Positions 1 to 7,767 are shown, numbered from the stretch's first letter. The stretch is 64,000 nucleotides of DNA from Desulforapulum autotrophicum HRM2 (GCF_000020365.1 NC_012108.1:2170001-2234000); one strand, 5' to 3'. The notes: generated by a model from the letters alone, not told the origin. Translations and numbers: made by a program.

Positions 1-262
1 TAAGGAAACCCTTGGAATGAGCTTCCAACTCCTGACTCATTTTTTTCAACTCTGGATTAACGATATCGCTCATTGCAACTGATTGAACATATTTTACCTG
101 TTCATCTGTATACCAACAGTTTTGCCCATGATATCCACAATATGGGCAAAATGAGATAGGTTCACTGCTGCCTTCACCAAAGAGCGCCTTGAATTTTTGA
201 TTGCAGGATGGACATTCCTGTGAAAGGAAACCATCAGTATCAGTTGGGAGGCTTACTTCCAT
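1..262 (-). CDS. Zinc-ribbon protein, 3' end outside window (partial)
   Basis: The frame opens at an ATG at 262 and stays open to the window edge, so at least 87 residues are visible and the C-terminus is missing. An N-terminal Cys pair (ECPSC, about residues 17-20) and a second pair (FCPYCG, about residues 39-42) form a rubredoxin-like or zinc-ribbon knuckle. It starts only 10 bp downstream of the reverse transcriptase stop and on the same strand, so the two are almost certainly co-transcribed. Its role is unknown. Because retrons carry an accessory or effector gene beside the RT, this protein could be that partner, but only its position supports this. Confidence 0.7.
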   Translation of the reverse strand, partial: MEVSLPTDTDGFLSQECPSCNQKFKALFGEGSSEPISFCPYCGYHGQNCWYTDEQVKYVQSVAMSDIVNPELKKMSQELEAHSKGFL

Positions 263-272
263 TTGTTTCGTC

Positions 273-1157
273 CTATGGCTGGATATTATTTATATGGGAT
301 AAATATGCGTTTTGTCCATTTATACGCTGCTTTCTTTTTTCAATTTCATGAGGACTAAGACCATGTACCTCAAATTTGTTAAGCACATGTTTTTCCTTTC
401 GCCACTCTCTCCTTGTTTTTCGCGGGACACACGGTTTTTTTCTGTTGACCCTCAATCCGACGACCGACTGTGGATGGTGATGTGGAATTAAAGTCTCTTT
501 GTCTGGATTCAACGGAAAACCAGATTCTTTGATTATGATTTCAACTTTAGCTCTAAATGTATCCAGGATTCGTTTGCCAGAGAAATTCAAATCATCACAG
601 TGTCTGGTATAGGACAAATTATGAATTTTGCAAAGGCCTTCCAATCTGGTATCCAGCTTTCGGGAAACCAAATTAGCAATATCCATGCTCATAGAACCAC
701 CTTGAGGAACGCCTCCTTTGACAGTGCAGAGTCTTGTGAGAATTGAAGTGACATCAGGAGAGCATTTTAACTCGTACCGGAATAATCCATAAACTTGATG
801 GTGTGATATGTTCGGGAAGAAATTCTTGAAGTCCATGCTATAAACCCATTCCTTATTACAGTGGTTCATTGCATTTGTGACGTTAGACCTTTTTTTTATG
901 CCACAATGGGCATTATCAGAAATCTCTATCTCTGTAAGAAGTTTGTGTATGGCTTTCTGGATATTTTTTAATAGAGCATTCGGCTTTGAAATTTCACGAA
1001 ATCCTTTCCCGCTTTTTTTAGGAATTTTATCGAATTTGTATGATTTTTCTGCTCTGGACGCTGCTTTTTGTAATACTTCAGGTGCGAAACCAAGACGGTG
1101 AGCAAGGTGTTTTAGGCTGTTTATCCGCAAATCTCTCTTGGAATACGGTTCAGGCAT
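273..1157 (-). CDS. Retron-type reverse transcriptase
   Basis: This 294-residue protein has the compact length and motif order of bacterial retron RTs. Visible motifs are SMDFKNFFPNI (palm aspartate, about residue 108), GVPQGGSMSMDIANLVSRKLD (the GxPQG block, about 149-170), a catalytic block reading YTRHCDDLNFSG (about 183-194) and VVGLRVN followed by a basic tail (about 232 onward). The catalytic motif is HCDD, where most RTs have [YF]xDD. The usual retron VTG motif reads VVG. The gene overlaps the upstream XRE regulator by 8 bp and is followed at 10 bp by a zinc-ribbon gene. A structured RNA candidate lies about 680 bp upstream at 1840-2040. A retron RT is the best call; an abortive-infection RT or a diversity-generating RT is less likely given the size and the VxGLxVN block. 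Confidence 0.85.
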   Translation of the reverse strand: MPEPYSKRDLRINSLKHLAHRLGFAPEVLQKAASRAEKSYKFDKIPKKSGKGFREISKPNALLKNIQKAIHKLLTEIEISDNAHCGIKKRSNVTNAMNHCNKEWVYSMDFKNFFPNISHHQVYGLFRYELKCSPDVTSILTRLCTVKGGVPQGGSMSMDIANLVSRKLDTRLEGLCKIHNLSYTRHCDDLNFSGKRILDTFRAKVEIIIKESGFPLNPDKETLIPHHHPQSVVGLRVNRKKPCVPRKTRREWRKEKHVLNKFEVHGLSPHEIEKRKQRINGQNAYLSHINNIQP

Positions 1158-1461
1158 TATTTTCTGTTTCTCCGGTCAATTCAAACAATAGGAGAGACAC
1201 GATGTTGTTTTGTAATTGTTCATACTTTTTTTGGTCTTTACCTGAAAGCTCTTCCGGTGGGTTCGAGGATACAAATATAAGAGCATCTTTTGATATTTGT
1301 AATGCCTCGGCAAAATCTGAAAGCTTGTCGGAACTGGGATTTTTTGTTCCGCTTTCAATGAGTGATAAATAGTTCTGAGAAATCCCGATAAGACTTGCCA
1401 TTTCTTTTTGGGTCATCTCCTTGGATGTTCTAATAAATTTTAATAATTGACCTAATTTCAT
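1150..1461 (-). CDS. XRE-family helix-turn-helix regulator
   Basis: A 103-residue protein starting at the ATG at 1461, chosen over the upstream TTG at 1476 because GAGG lies 9 nt before it. Residues 2-60 form a classic Cro/C1 helix-turn-helix (TQKEMASLIGISQNYLSLIESGTKNPS). A C-terminal tail of about 40 residues is charged then hydrophobic (NNIVSLLLFEL). It overlaps the RT start by 8 bp, so the two are translationally coupled. Some known retron classes encode an HTH protein next to the RT, and this arrangement fits them. It may repress the cassette or act as the retron's accessory protein; the sequence does not decide between these. Confidence 0.8.
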   Translation of the reverse strand: MKLGQLLKFIRTSKEMTQKEMASLIGISQNYLSLIESGTKNPSSDKLSDFAEALQISKDALIFVSSNPPEELSGKDQKKYEQLQNNIVSLLLFELTGETENNA

Positions 1462-1511
1462 ATATTTAATCCTCAATGGAGGCGCAAACTGTTATTTTAT
1501 GAATAAGCTAT

Positions 1512-1766
1512 TCACCAGATACATGATAAAATTATAGATACGGCCTTTGTCCAGGCTGCTTTCCAAGCAAGCAATAAAAGCTTGAGATATAACCTTCTTT
1601 TGCTTGTCCTGATGTACTGAAGCAGTCCCTTTTGAACCTCACATGTCTCTGTTGAAAGAGAACTGATTGAAACATTCAGACTCATGATTAGATTTTCACT
1701 GTCTTTGGCAATAGCCAATGCTGCACTTACTTCTAACCGACTCTCATTTGCATTTTTTTTGAACAT
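1512..1766 (-). CDS. Small hypothetical protein of the retron-like cassette
   Basis: An 84-residue frame with ATG at 1766 preceded by GGAG at a good distance. The N-terminal half is predicted to be helical (KDSENLIMSLNVSISSLSTETCEVQKG). The C-terminal half is basic, then strongly hydrophobic (RRLYLKLLLLAWKAAW) and could be an amphipathic or membrane-touching helix. No family is recognised. It lies between the structured RNA candidate and the XRE gene on the same strand, which suggests membership of the same unit. It could also be a chance frame, since the C-terminal composition is unusual. Confidence 0.45.
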   Translation of the reverse strand: MFKKNANESRLEVSAALAIAKDSENLIMSLNVSISSLSTETCEVQKGLLQYIRTSKRRLYLKLLLLAWKAAWTKAVSIILSCIW

Positions 1767-1839
1767 CTTTTTTGCTCCATTTTATATTAAAATGAACAAC
1801 GTTAAGCCCCACTGTGGTGCTTTGTGTCAACCGTTGTCC

Positions 1840-2040
1840 GTGTAACAGCGCTCTTAGGTTCCTTTTTACCTATCCAAAAATAAAAAGAAGAATATGCTAT
1901 CCTTCTAATCCAGGAGCATTCATGCATGTACATGTGCTGCCGGAATACCTACTTGAACAAAGTAGGGACCAGAGTTTAAACTGGTCGTAATCCCTGATGG
2001 GAAGGCTATAAGCCTGGTTTTAGGAGCATTCGTTACACAA
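1840..2040 (-). ncRNA. Candidate retron msr-msd RNA
   Basis: The minus-strand transcript is bounded by a 7-bp inverted repeat (GTGTAAC at 2032-2038 read on the minus strand, pairing with 1840-1846), as a1/a2 would be. Inside are consecutive hairpins: 2003-2015 (5 bp), 1992-2001 (3 bp), 1967-1986 (6 bp), 1948-1966 (7 bp, perfect) and 1886-1906. The last has 9 bp with one position that is G-U only when read on the minus strand, which supports that transcript direction. A TTGACA box at 2071-2076 would start transcription close to the outer repeat. The RT follows on the same strand. No covariance or known-family match could be tested. Confidence 0.5.
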
Positions 2041-2047
2041 ATGAGCT

Positions 2048-2076
2048 AAAAAAGTCTGTTGTTCCAATCTTGTCAA
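2048..2076 (-). promoter_or_regulatory. Putative sigma-70 promoter for the retron-like RNA
   Basis: On the minus strand a perfect -35 box TTGACA (2071-2076) is followed after about 18 nt by a weak T-rich -10. The predicted start falls at about 2040, immediately before the outer inverted repeat of the RNA candidate. The agreement of position is the main support; the -10 is poor. Confidence 0.35.
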
Positions 2077-2461
2077 AGAGCGAACCGGCGTTTCGCCGGG
2101 CTGTTTCAAGAATAAGATAGGTACTGTTGTCTATCTGTCAATACTATATCACTAAAAATGATAAAATATTTTATCCCAATGATTTTAAAAATGTCAAAAA
2201 TCACACTTACCAGTAGGGACTGCTTGCGAAGATACCCTTTGTAGTATGTTTGTCGATTTTAATGACTGTTGATTTTTTAGAAACAAAAAAAGTCCAACCG
2301 CCCCGGTCCCTGAGACGGCTGGATGTTTTTTCCAATATGAGGGCGGTAGACATCGGACAATATAACGTCCCAGAAGCGTTAAAATGCCACTTCTATGACC
2401 TGTTTTGGTTGTGGCAACCCTTCCAACGGCTGGCAAATAGTATGTTTTTAGCCCGGAATAG
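2077..2461. other. Gene-poor stretch left of the IS21-like element
   Basis: No convincing gene. There is a perfect 6-bp GC hairpin with a TTT loop at 2085-2099. A second hairpin at about 2288-2325, read on the minus strand, is followed by a run of seven T and resembles a rho-independent terminator. Short frames here lack ribosome sites and family resemblance. Confidence 0.4.
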
Positions 2462-2468
2462 CCATGCC

Positions 2469-2494
2469 CTATGGCGCTCAGCTAAATTGATACA
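2469..2494. repeat. Left terminal inverted repeat of IS21-like element
   Basis: A 26-bp end matching the right end with one C/T difference. A second subterminal copy of the AAATTGATACACC core lies at 2508-2520. Confidence 0.9.
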
Positions 2495-2834
2495 CCCATG
2501 CTCATATAAATTGATACACCTCCCTTTACCTTCCTGCTATACCCTGCAATAGATATAACGCCTCTACTGACAAAATAATCTAACGATTTGATCAACGATT
2601 TAAAGGAGGCTATCCCGCAGCTTTATCCCGCCTTAAAACTAACCACATTTAACACCCCGCTTACCCCGCCTTTTTTTGAATAAAATGAAGAAGGTCAATT
2701 CCGCGAATTAGGACGTTACAATATTTTATATCTTAACCCTTCCCCTATCTTCCCCAACCCATTGTACAAAATAATTTTTAATCACAGATAGAGCTACGTC
2801 CTTTATACTGCATCATGCTTAAACGGAGGTGCAG

Positions 2835-3308
2835 ATGAATATTAAAAAGCGACGTTGCCGTCACTGTGGCCGCCTTTTCATAGTATGCAACAAAGTAAAA
2901 AAACATGATTACTGCAAAAGAGAGAAATGTCAGCTTGCCAGGAAGAGGATGTGGCAAAAAGAAAAAATGGAATCTGATCAGACGTATCATGAGGATCAAA
3001 AATCATCTCAACAGGACTGGTCCGACAATAACCCCGATTACTGGAAGCAGTACCGTCAGAAAAACAAGCGGTATACAGATGCGAACCGTGAAAAGCAACG
3101 CTACCGCAATGCCAGGCGGGGTAAAAAAGCCCAAGAATCCCCACCTCATGAACCGATTGCAAAGATGGATGCGTTATCAAAGCAAAATGCTGTGATATCA
3201 GGCAAATACAGGCTGGTTCCTCTGGAACCAGAATTGATTGCAAAGATGGATGCGATAATCGTAGAGATTAAAACAATATCACCAGGTTACACGAACTTTG
3301 GTCCGTGA
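2835..3308 (+). CDS. Zinc-finger passenger protein of the IS21-like element
   Basis: The ATG at 2835 is chosen because GGAGG lies 5 nt upstream; a GTG two codons earlier is possible. The product has about 157 residues. The N-terminus holds a Cys cluster (CRHC near residues 8-11 and YCKREKC near 27-33) that looks like a zinc ribbon. A long, very basic and tyrosine-rich helix follows (YWKQYRQKNKRYTDANREKQRYRNARRGKK), suited to nucleic-acid binding. The C-terminal part contains two copies of an IAKMDA segment, encoded by a DNA repeat that occurs a third time after the stop. No characterised family is recognised. Its position at the left of the transposon's transcription unit suggests a role in transposition or target choice. 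Confidence 0.7.
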   Translation: MNIKKRRCRHCGRLFIVCNKVKKHDYCKREKCQLARKRMWQKEKMESDQTYHEDQKSSQQDWSDNNPDYWKQYRQKNKRYTDANREKQRYRNARRGKKAQESPPHEPIAKMDALSKQNAVISGKYRLVPLEPELIAKMDAIIVEIKTISPGYTNFGP

Positions 3309-3320
3309 TTGCAAAGATGG
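3155..3320 (+). repeat. Three direct repeats GATTGCAAAGATGG
   Basis: Copies start at 3155, 3236 and 3307. Two lie inside the passenger gene and one lies just past its stop codon. An 8-bp perfect hairpin (CTGGTTCC/GGAACCAG) sits at about 3212-3230 between them. Confidence 0.7.
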
Positions 3321-3394
3321 CACGATGGACATGGGCAAAAAGGATTTGATATGGTTATTCATCCTTTTTCATGACCATGACCAGGAGAGCCACC

Positions 3395-4318
3395 ATGATT
3401 GAACAGATTGAATTGTCGGAAATAGATCTTCGTTACGAATCGTATCGCCTTCGTTCAAAGGTAGAGGAGCAGGCTCTTATTAACTCTGTCTTGAACCATG
3501 GTATCCGGGAACCCTTGGAAGGTGTTGCGCCGGTGGACGGTCCCAAGATTCTTCTCAATGGCTTCAAACGGGTACGATGTGCCAAGAAACTCAACATTGG
3601 TATTGTTCCCTGGTATAGTCTTGGACAGGATGAAGCTGTTGGCATCCTTGAATTACTGCGCCGTTCCACGACCAAATCCCTTACGATTCTTGAACAGGCC
3701 CGGTTGATCGATGAACTTCAGGGTGTTCATGCCATGGGTACTGCCGATATTGCCCTCCTACTTGAAAAAAGTAAGGCCTGGGTGAGTGTACGTAGCGGCA
3801 TCATGGTCGACATGAGCGAGTGCGTTAAAGCCGCTATTTTTAATGGTCGATTCCCTGCCTATGCCTACCTGTATATTCTGCGTCCGTTTATACGTATAAA
3901 CGCAGTGACAAAAAAAGAGGTGAATACATTTGTGACTGTTGTATCCGGTATGCATTTGAGTATCCGTGAGATCAGAACGCTTGCCCATGGGTACTTTAAG
4001 GGATCGGACGAACTGCGCAAACAGATAGAAGTGGGTAATATCCCATGGTGCCTGAAGCAGTTGAAGGAAACAACCAAACCTGAGACTGGGTGTATAGGCG
4101 ATGAACAGCGGATGCTCACAGATCTTGAGCAAGCGCTCAGGAAAATGCAGCGCATTTGTGTCAAAAGTTATGACAATCGCCTTACAAGTGGTGCATTCCT
4201 GGCCCAGGCTAATCTTCTTACCAAAGAATTATTAGATCATATAACACCATTTGAACAATCCATGAGGGCACTTTATGATCGATCAAGACAAACGCCAGGC
4301 AATCTATTATCTACATAA
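3395..4318 (+). CDS. ParB-like (Spo0J/RepB-type) passenger protein
   Basis: The ATG at 3395 is preferred because AGGAG lies 7 nt upstream, giving 307 residues. Residues about 1-90 match a ParB N-terminal domain (EIDLRYESYRL, then SVLNHGIREPLEGV and ILLNGFKRVRCAKKL). Next comes a ParB-type helix-turn-helix (LTILEQARLIDELQ, then GTADIALLLEKSKAWVSVRSGIM). The C-terminal third is helical. Known ParB proteins bind centromere-like DNA and use CTP; here the protein travels with an IS21 transposase and overlaps istA by 44 bp, so a DNA-binding or target-site role in transposition seems more likely than plasmid partition. No ParA is nearby. Confidence 0.8.
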   Translation: MIEQIELSEIDLRYESYRLRSKVEEQALINSVLNHGIREPLEGVAPVDGPKILLNGFKRVRCAKKLNIGIVPWYSLGQDEAVGILELLRRSTTKSLTILEQARLIDELQGVHAMGTADIALLLEKSKAWVSVRSGIMVDMSECVKAAIFNGRFPAYAYLYILRPFIRINAVTKKEVNTFVTVVSGMHLSIREIRTLAHGYFKGSDELRKQIEVGNIPWCLKQLKETTKPETGCIGDEQRMLTDLEQALRKMQRICVKSYDNRLTSGAFLAQANLLTKELLDHITPFEQSMRALYDRSRQTPGNLLST

Positions 4319-5777
4319 AGAGGGAATGAGCCTGCGGACAATAGCCCGCAATATGGGCATCTCTGTCAACACGGTAATATCCATTATCCAACAGCAAGGT
4401 TTGATACCGGAACCGCTCCGCAAAGATAAAATCACGATTGACGAGGCTCTTCTGAAAAAAGTTTACCAGGAGTGTAACGGCTGGAACCAGCGGATCCATG
4501 AAATTCTTACGGAAGAGCATAAGCTTGATGTTGGTTATTCAACATTAACCCGGATGATCCGTGAGCTTGACCTTGGTAACAGCAAGAAGAATAAACGTTG
4601 TAGCCAGGTTCCTGATCAGCCAGGGCAGGAGATGCAGCATGACACCACCACCTACGTCCTGCCGATAGGTGATGTTCGAATCAGGGTTGTTGCCAGCATC
4701 ATTTACTGGCGCTACTCCAAGGTTCGTTATCTGAAGTTCTACCGTCATTTTGATCGATTTACCATGAAATGCTTTTTACATGAGGCACTAATGTTCTGGG
4801 GATATGCTGCCCGGGAATGCATCATTGACAATACCAACCTGGCCCGTCTGCGGGGGCTCGGCAGGAATGCTGTGATTGTTCCTGAAATGGAACGATTTGC
4901 AGCCCAGTACGGATTTGAATTTGTCTGTCACGAGAAAAATCATCCCAACAGAAAAGCCGGCAATGAAAGGAGCTTTTATACAACGGAGACAAACTTCATT
5001 CCCGGCCGAACCTTTAAGACGTTCGAAGACCTCAATCAACAAGGGTTAGCCTGGGCGACGGTGCGGATGCCGAACCGGCCTATGGCTAAAACCAGACTGA
5101 TCCCCGAGAAGCTGTTTGCCCATGAACAGACATTCCTGACGAAAATGCCCGCATTCATTACACAGCCTTACCGTGAACATCAGAGAGTCACCGATCAATA
5201 CGGGTATATACCCGTTGACGGCAATTATTATTGGGTACCGGGAACCGGTCGTCATGACGTGATTGCCCTGGAATACAGCGACCATCTTAAAATCTATCTC
5301 AACAGGCAGTGTCTTGGGGAGTATCAACTTCCACCAGAAGGTACGAAGAATAAAAAGATAGGACCAGACGGGCAACCACCGCCCATACGTCAGCCTCGCA
5401 ACCGAAAAAAACCAACAATAAACCAGGAAAAACTTTTGAGAGAGCTCTCCTCTGAAGTGAGTAAGTACATAGATGAATTTGTAATACCGATGAGTGGTAA
5501 AAAACGTCATGGGTTCATCCGGCAAATGTACAGCCTGAACCAAAAACTGACGCCCTCATTGTTTATCGCAGCAATTGCGAGAGCCTTAACCTATCGCATC
5601 ACCGATATTGAAACCATTAAACGAATTGCCGTTCTCAAGATGCAACAGGGAAATTGCAAAATCCAAAGCCCTGATGTGGATATGACGTACATAAACCGTA
5701 AAAGCTTTCTTGAGGGGCAGTTCGCCGATGAAGTAGACCTGACCACTTATGACGATCTGGAGGATACCCATGGATAA
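4275..5777 (+). CDS. istA: IS21-family transposase IstA
   Basis: A 500-residue DDE transposase. The N-terminus has a helix-turn-helix (GMSLRTIARNMGISVNTVISII), then an rve-type catalytic core with Asp about 123 (QHDT), Asp about 185 (IIDNT) and Glu about 231 (GNERSF). A beta-barrel-like C-terminal part follows. Start ATG at 4275 inside the end of the ParB-like gene, so translation is coupled. IstA binds the repeated ends and performs strand transfer together with the IstB ATPase encoded next. Length and motif order are normal for the family; I see no damage, so the element is probably active. Confidence 0.93.
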   Translation: MIDQDKRQAIYYLHKEGMSLRTIARNMGISVNTVISIIQQQGLIPEPLRKDKITIDEALLKKVYQECNGWNQRIHEILTEEHKLDVGYSTLTRMIRELDLGNSKKNKRCSQVPDQPGQEMQHDTTTYVLPIGDVRIRVVASIIYWRYSKVRYLKFYRHFDRFTMKCFLHEALMFWGYAARECIIDNTNLARLRGLGRNAVIVPEMERFAAQYGFEFVCHEKNHPNRKAGNERSFYTTETNFIPGRTFKTFEDLNQQGLAWATVRMPNRPMAKTRLIPEKLFAHEQTFLTKMPAFITQPYREHQRVTDQYGYIPVDGNYYWVPGTGRHDVIALEYSDHLKIYLNRQCLGEYQLPPEGTKNKKIGPDGQPPPIRQPRNRKKPTINQEKLLRELSSEVSKYIDEFVIPMSGKKRHGFIRQMYSLNQKLTPSLFIAAIARALTYRITDIETIKRIAVLKMQQGNCKIQSPDVDMTYINRKSFLEGQFADEVDLTTYDDLEDTHG

Positions 5778-6510
5778 AGAATTGGAAGCTATGCTCAAGT
5801 ATATCCGGCTACCAGGATTATTGGCAAATTGGAACAGCTATCTGACGACTGCGGGTCAGGATAACTACTCGCACACAAGACTCTTGAAAGAGATCATCCA
5901 AAATGAATATACCATCAAGAAAGAGAACTCCAGAAAACTTCGGATCAGCAAAGCATGCATACCGGAAAGGTATGTCATGGAGACCTTCCCGTTTGACCGG
6001 CAACCCAATCTATCCAGGAAAAAAGTCATTAACATTTATGACTCGGACTACATGGAACAACGACAGAACATAATCTGGATAGGCTCCACGGGCACCGGAA
6101 AGACTGGACTTGCCACATCCTTTTTGATGCAGGACATCAATAAGGGATACAAGGGCCGTTTTATAACCTTCCCTGAACTTGTTGAACTGCTGTATCAATC
6201 GGTTGCAGATCATACTGAAGCAAAAATCATCAAGATGTTCGAGGGATACGACACTCTTCTGATCGATGAGTTGGGCTACGTGGAGATAGAGCCGATCCAG
6301 GTAGGTTTATTTTTTACACTGATGCAACGGCGACATAAAAGAAAGACCACGTTAATCACCTCAAATCTCGGGTTTGCTCAATGGACCACCTTCTTGCAAA
6401 ACAACCAACTGACGGCTGCGCTTATTGACCGTTTGACAGAAAACAGCCATGTAATCAACATGAAGGACTGTGTAAGCTTGCGAGCAAAGCTGAATACCGG
6501 ACAAGGGTAG
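5770..6510 (+). CDS. istB: IS21-family helper ATPase IstB
   Basis: The ATG at 5770 has GGAGGA 5 nt upstream and is preferred over the ATG at 5749, giving 246 residues. It overlaps the istA stop. It is a DnaC-like AAA+ protein with Walker A GSTGTGKTGLA (about residue 104) and Walker B LLIDELGYVE (about 164). In IS21 IstB forms a decameric clamp that bends target DNA and stimulates IstA. The region after Walker B (MQRRHKRKTTLITSNLGF) is the typical sensor-1 segment. Confidence 0.93.
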   Translation: MDKELEAMLKYIRLPGLLANWNSYLTTAGQDNYSHTRLLKEIIQNEYTIKKENSRKLRISKACIPERYVMETFPFDRQPNLSRKKVINIYDSDYMEQRQNIIWIGSTGTGKTGLATSFLMQDINKGYKGRFITFPELVELLYQSVADHTEAKIIKMFEGYDTLLIDELGYVEIEPIQVGLFFTLMQRRHKRKTTLITSNLGFAQWTTFLQNNQLTAALIDRLTENSHVINMKDCVSLRAKLNTGQG

Positions 6511-6518
6511 GAACTGCC

Positions 6519-7055
6519 ATGGCCGGTTCCCGTTATACCCGTGAACATCTATTTACCCTTCGTAACCACATCCTTATAGACAGGCTGATTGAAACCATGG
6601 CCATACCTTCAAAAACCCAGGAAGGGTGTTATAGGTTCCAATGCCCTGTTTGCAACGGGTTCAACACCGGTATTAACCCAAAGACAAATCTGGCACGCTG
6701 TTTTAATTGTCAAAAAAACTATAACACAATTGACCTTGTGATGACTGTCAAAGAGCTGAGCTTTATTGATAGCGTTGCTTACCTGGAAGCATTAAAAATG
6801 ACAATCCCGGTCCCATCAAGGGAGGCACACTCCCCTCCACCGACGCCAAACCGTTCAAGGGATACTGTCAAACAAAGCAAACCGGTGGTCCTTGGTGACA
6901 TCTTCAAATCACTAGCAACATCTGCCCCAATCACATCCCCACAGCTTCGAAACAATGAGCGTCAGACAATTGAGAATCTTCATGAGAGAGTCTCGGTACT
7001 GGAAGACTGCATCAAATCTCTAACTGACAAAATAGCTTTAATTGAGCTTCGCTAA
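6519..7055 (+). CDS. CHC2/DnaG-type zinc-finger passenger protein
   Basis: A 178-residue protein starting 8 bp after istB. Residues about 32-85 look like the DnaG zinc-binding domain (YRFQCPVC, then ARCFNC, then NTIDLVMTVKELSFIDSVAYLEAL). No TOPRIM catalytic domain follows; instead there is a proline-rich linker and a C-terminal coiled coil (about 148-178, NLHERVSVLEDCIKSLTDKIALIEL). It is therefore a stand-alone zinc-finger/coiled-coil protein rather than a primase. It is the last gene before the right inverted repeat. Its role in transposition is unknown; binding ssDNA or a replication-fork target is an inference. Confidence 0.8.
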   Translation: MAGSRYTREHLFTLRNHILIDRLIETMAIPSKTQEGCYRFQCPVCNGFNTGINPKTNLARCFNCQKNYNTIDLVMTVKELSFIDSVAYLEALKMTIPVPSREAHSPPPTPNRSRDTVKQSKPVVLGDIFKSLATSAPITSPQLRNNERQTIENLHERVSVLEDCIKSLTDKIALIELR

Positions 7056-7179
7056 CTGAGCACCCGTTAATCAAGTAAGGCAGGGGCCTGCGGGATAGCT
7101 GCGGGGTTCTAATTTTATTTTTTTAGGCGGGGTATTGGCCTGCTCTGTTAACCAACGTATCAATTTATCTGAGCAGAAT

Positions 7180-7205
7180 TGTATCAATTTAACTGAGCGC
7201 CATAG
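7180..7205. repeat. Right terminal inverted repeat of IS21-like element
   Basis: Reverse complement of the left end with one mismatch. A second GTATCAATTTA copy lies at about 7158-7168. The target duplication copy CCATGCC follows at 7206-7212. Confidence 0.9.
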
Positions 7206-7212
7206 CCATGCC

Positions 7213-7595
7213 TAACCTGATATCGGCTACGTCAGACATGCCTGATATAGAGCCCGACCACCTATCATTGTGCCAGCAATCTGAATCAGATGTTTTTACC
7301 GGCTACTAACGCTTTTCCGAGGATTTAACGGTACTCACACCTCTAATGCTCGGCTCACAACAATCTTGTGTCAGGCCAAAGGTGCTGGCCTGATGGAAAC
7401 TTTATCAACACTGGATTGTGAATCCTAAGCAGTGAGTGCTTCAGGACCAACACCACAGGATGGGACCTTCTGAATCAAAACTCTGTTAAAAGAATAGAAT
7501 TGGTACTTGAGGGTTAATCTTCTGAATCAAGCGTTAGTGAAAACCAGTTATCTTTGCTCCAGTGTTTTTGCAGTTTCAATTCCATTAAATTTCAT
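7213..7595. other. Gene-free stretch between IS21-like element and iterons
   Basis: No coding frame of quality. The words CTTCTGAATCAA (about 7468 and 7528) and TCTGAATCA (about 7289) recur and may be distant relatives of the iteron cluster that follows. Confidence 0.3.
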
Positions 7596-7767
7596 ATTCA
7601 TCTACTTGAAGATTCATCTTCTTAAAGAATTCATCTACTTATATGTCTTAAAATTTGACCAATTTAGCCCCCAAAACGGTTAAAATTTGACCAACCATTG
7701 GTCACCAGATGACCATTTGTTTTGAAGTTGGTTAAGAGATGACCAATGTCAAGTAAAATTTGACCTA
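7596..7767. repeat. Iteron-like repeat cluster
   Basis: Two repeat families are visible. Three tandem 16-17-bp copies of ATTCATCTWCTTRAAG start at 7596, 7612 and 7629. Three copies of TAAAATTTGACC start at 7649, 7681 and 7754, with GATGACCA words at about 7709 and 7739 and the palindrome GACCAA-CCA-TTGGTC at about 7689. Evenly spaced direct repeats in AT-rich DNA next to a replication-initiator-like gene are the usual look of an iteron origin; an operator array is the alternative. Confidence 0.65.

Larger units (their letters stand above)
2469..7205 (+). mobile_element. IS21-like transposon with three passenger genes
   Basis: The left end (from 2469) and the reverse complement of the right end (to 7205) agree at 25 of 26 positions, starting CTATGGCGCTCAG. 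Both are flanked by the same 7-mer CCATGCC (2462-2468 and 7206-7212), a target duplication within the range known for IS21. Each end carries two copies of a TAAATTGATACA-type motif, as expected of IS21 transposase-binding repeats. Cargo in order: zinc-finger protein, ParB-like protein, IstA, IstB, CHC2 zinc-finger protein. All are on the plus strand and are tightly spaced or overlapping. Plain IS21 elements carry only istA and istB and are about 2-2.5 kb, so this is an enlarged variant. Confidence 0.9.

Noticed and set aside
2194-2436. Minus-strand 80-codon frame
   Set aside because: It contains a terminator-like hairpin with a T run and has no family likeness.
2250-2552. Plus-strand frame of about 100 codons left of the IS21-like element, crossing its end
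   Set aside because: No ribosome site or family likeness, and excision of the element makes it stop at once at the target site.
7596-7767. Possible CRISPR array
   Set aside because: Repeats are tandem or irregularly spaced and only 12-17 bp long, with no unique spacers of constant length and no cas genes.
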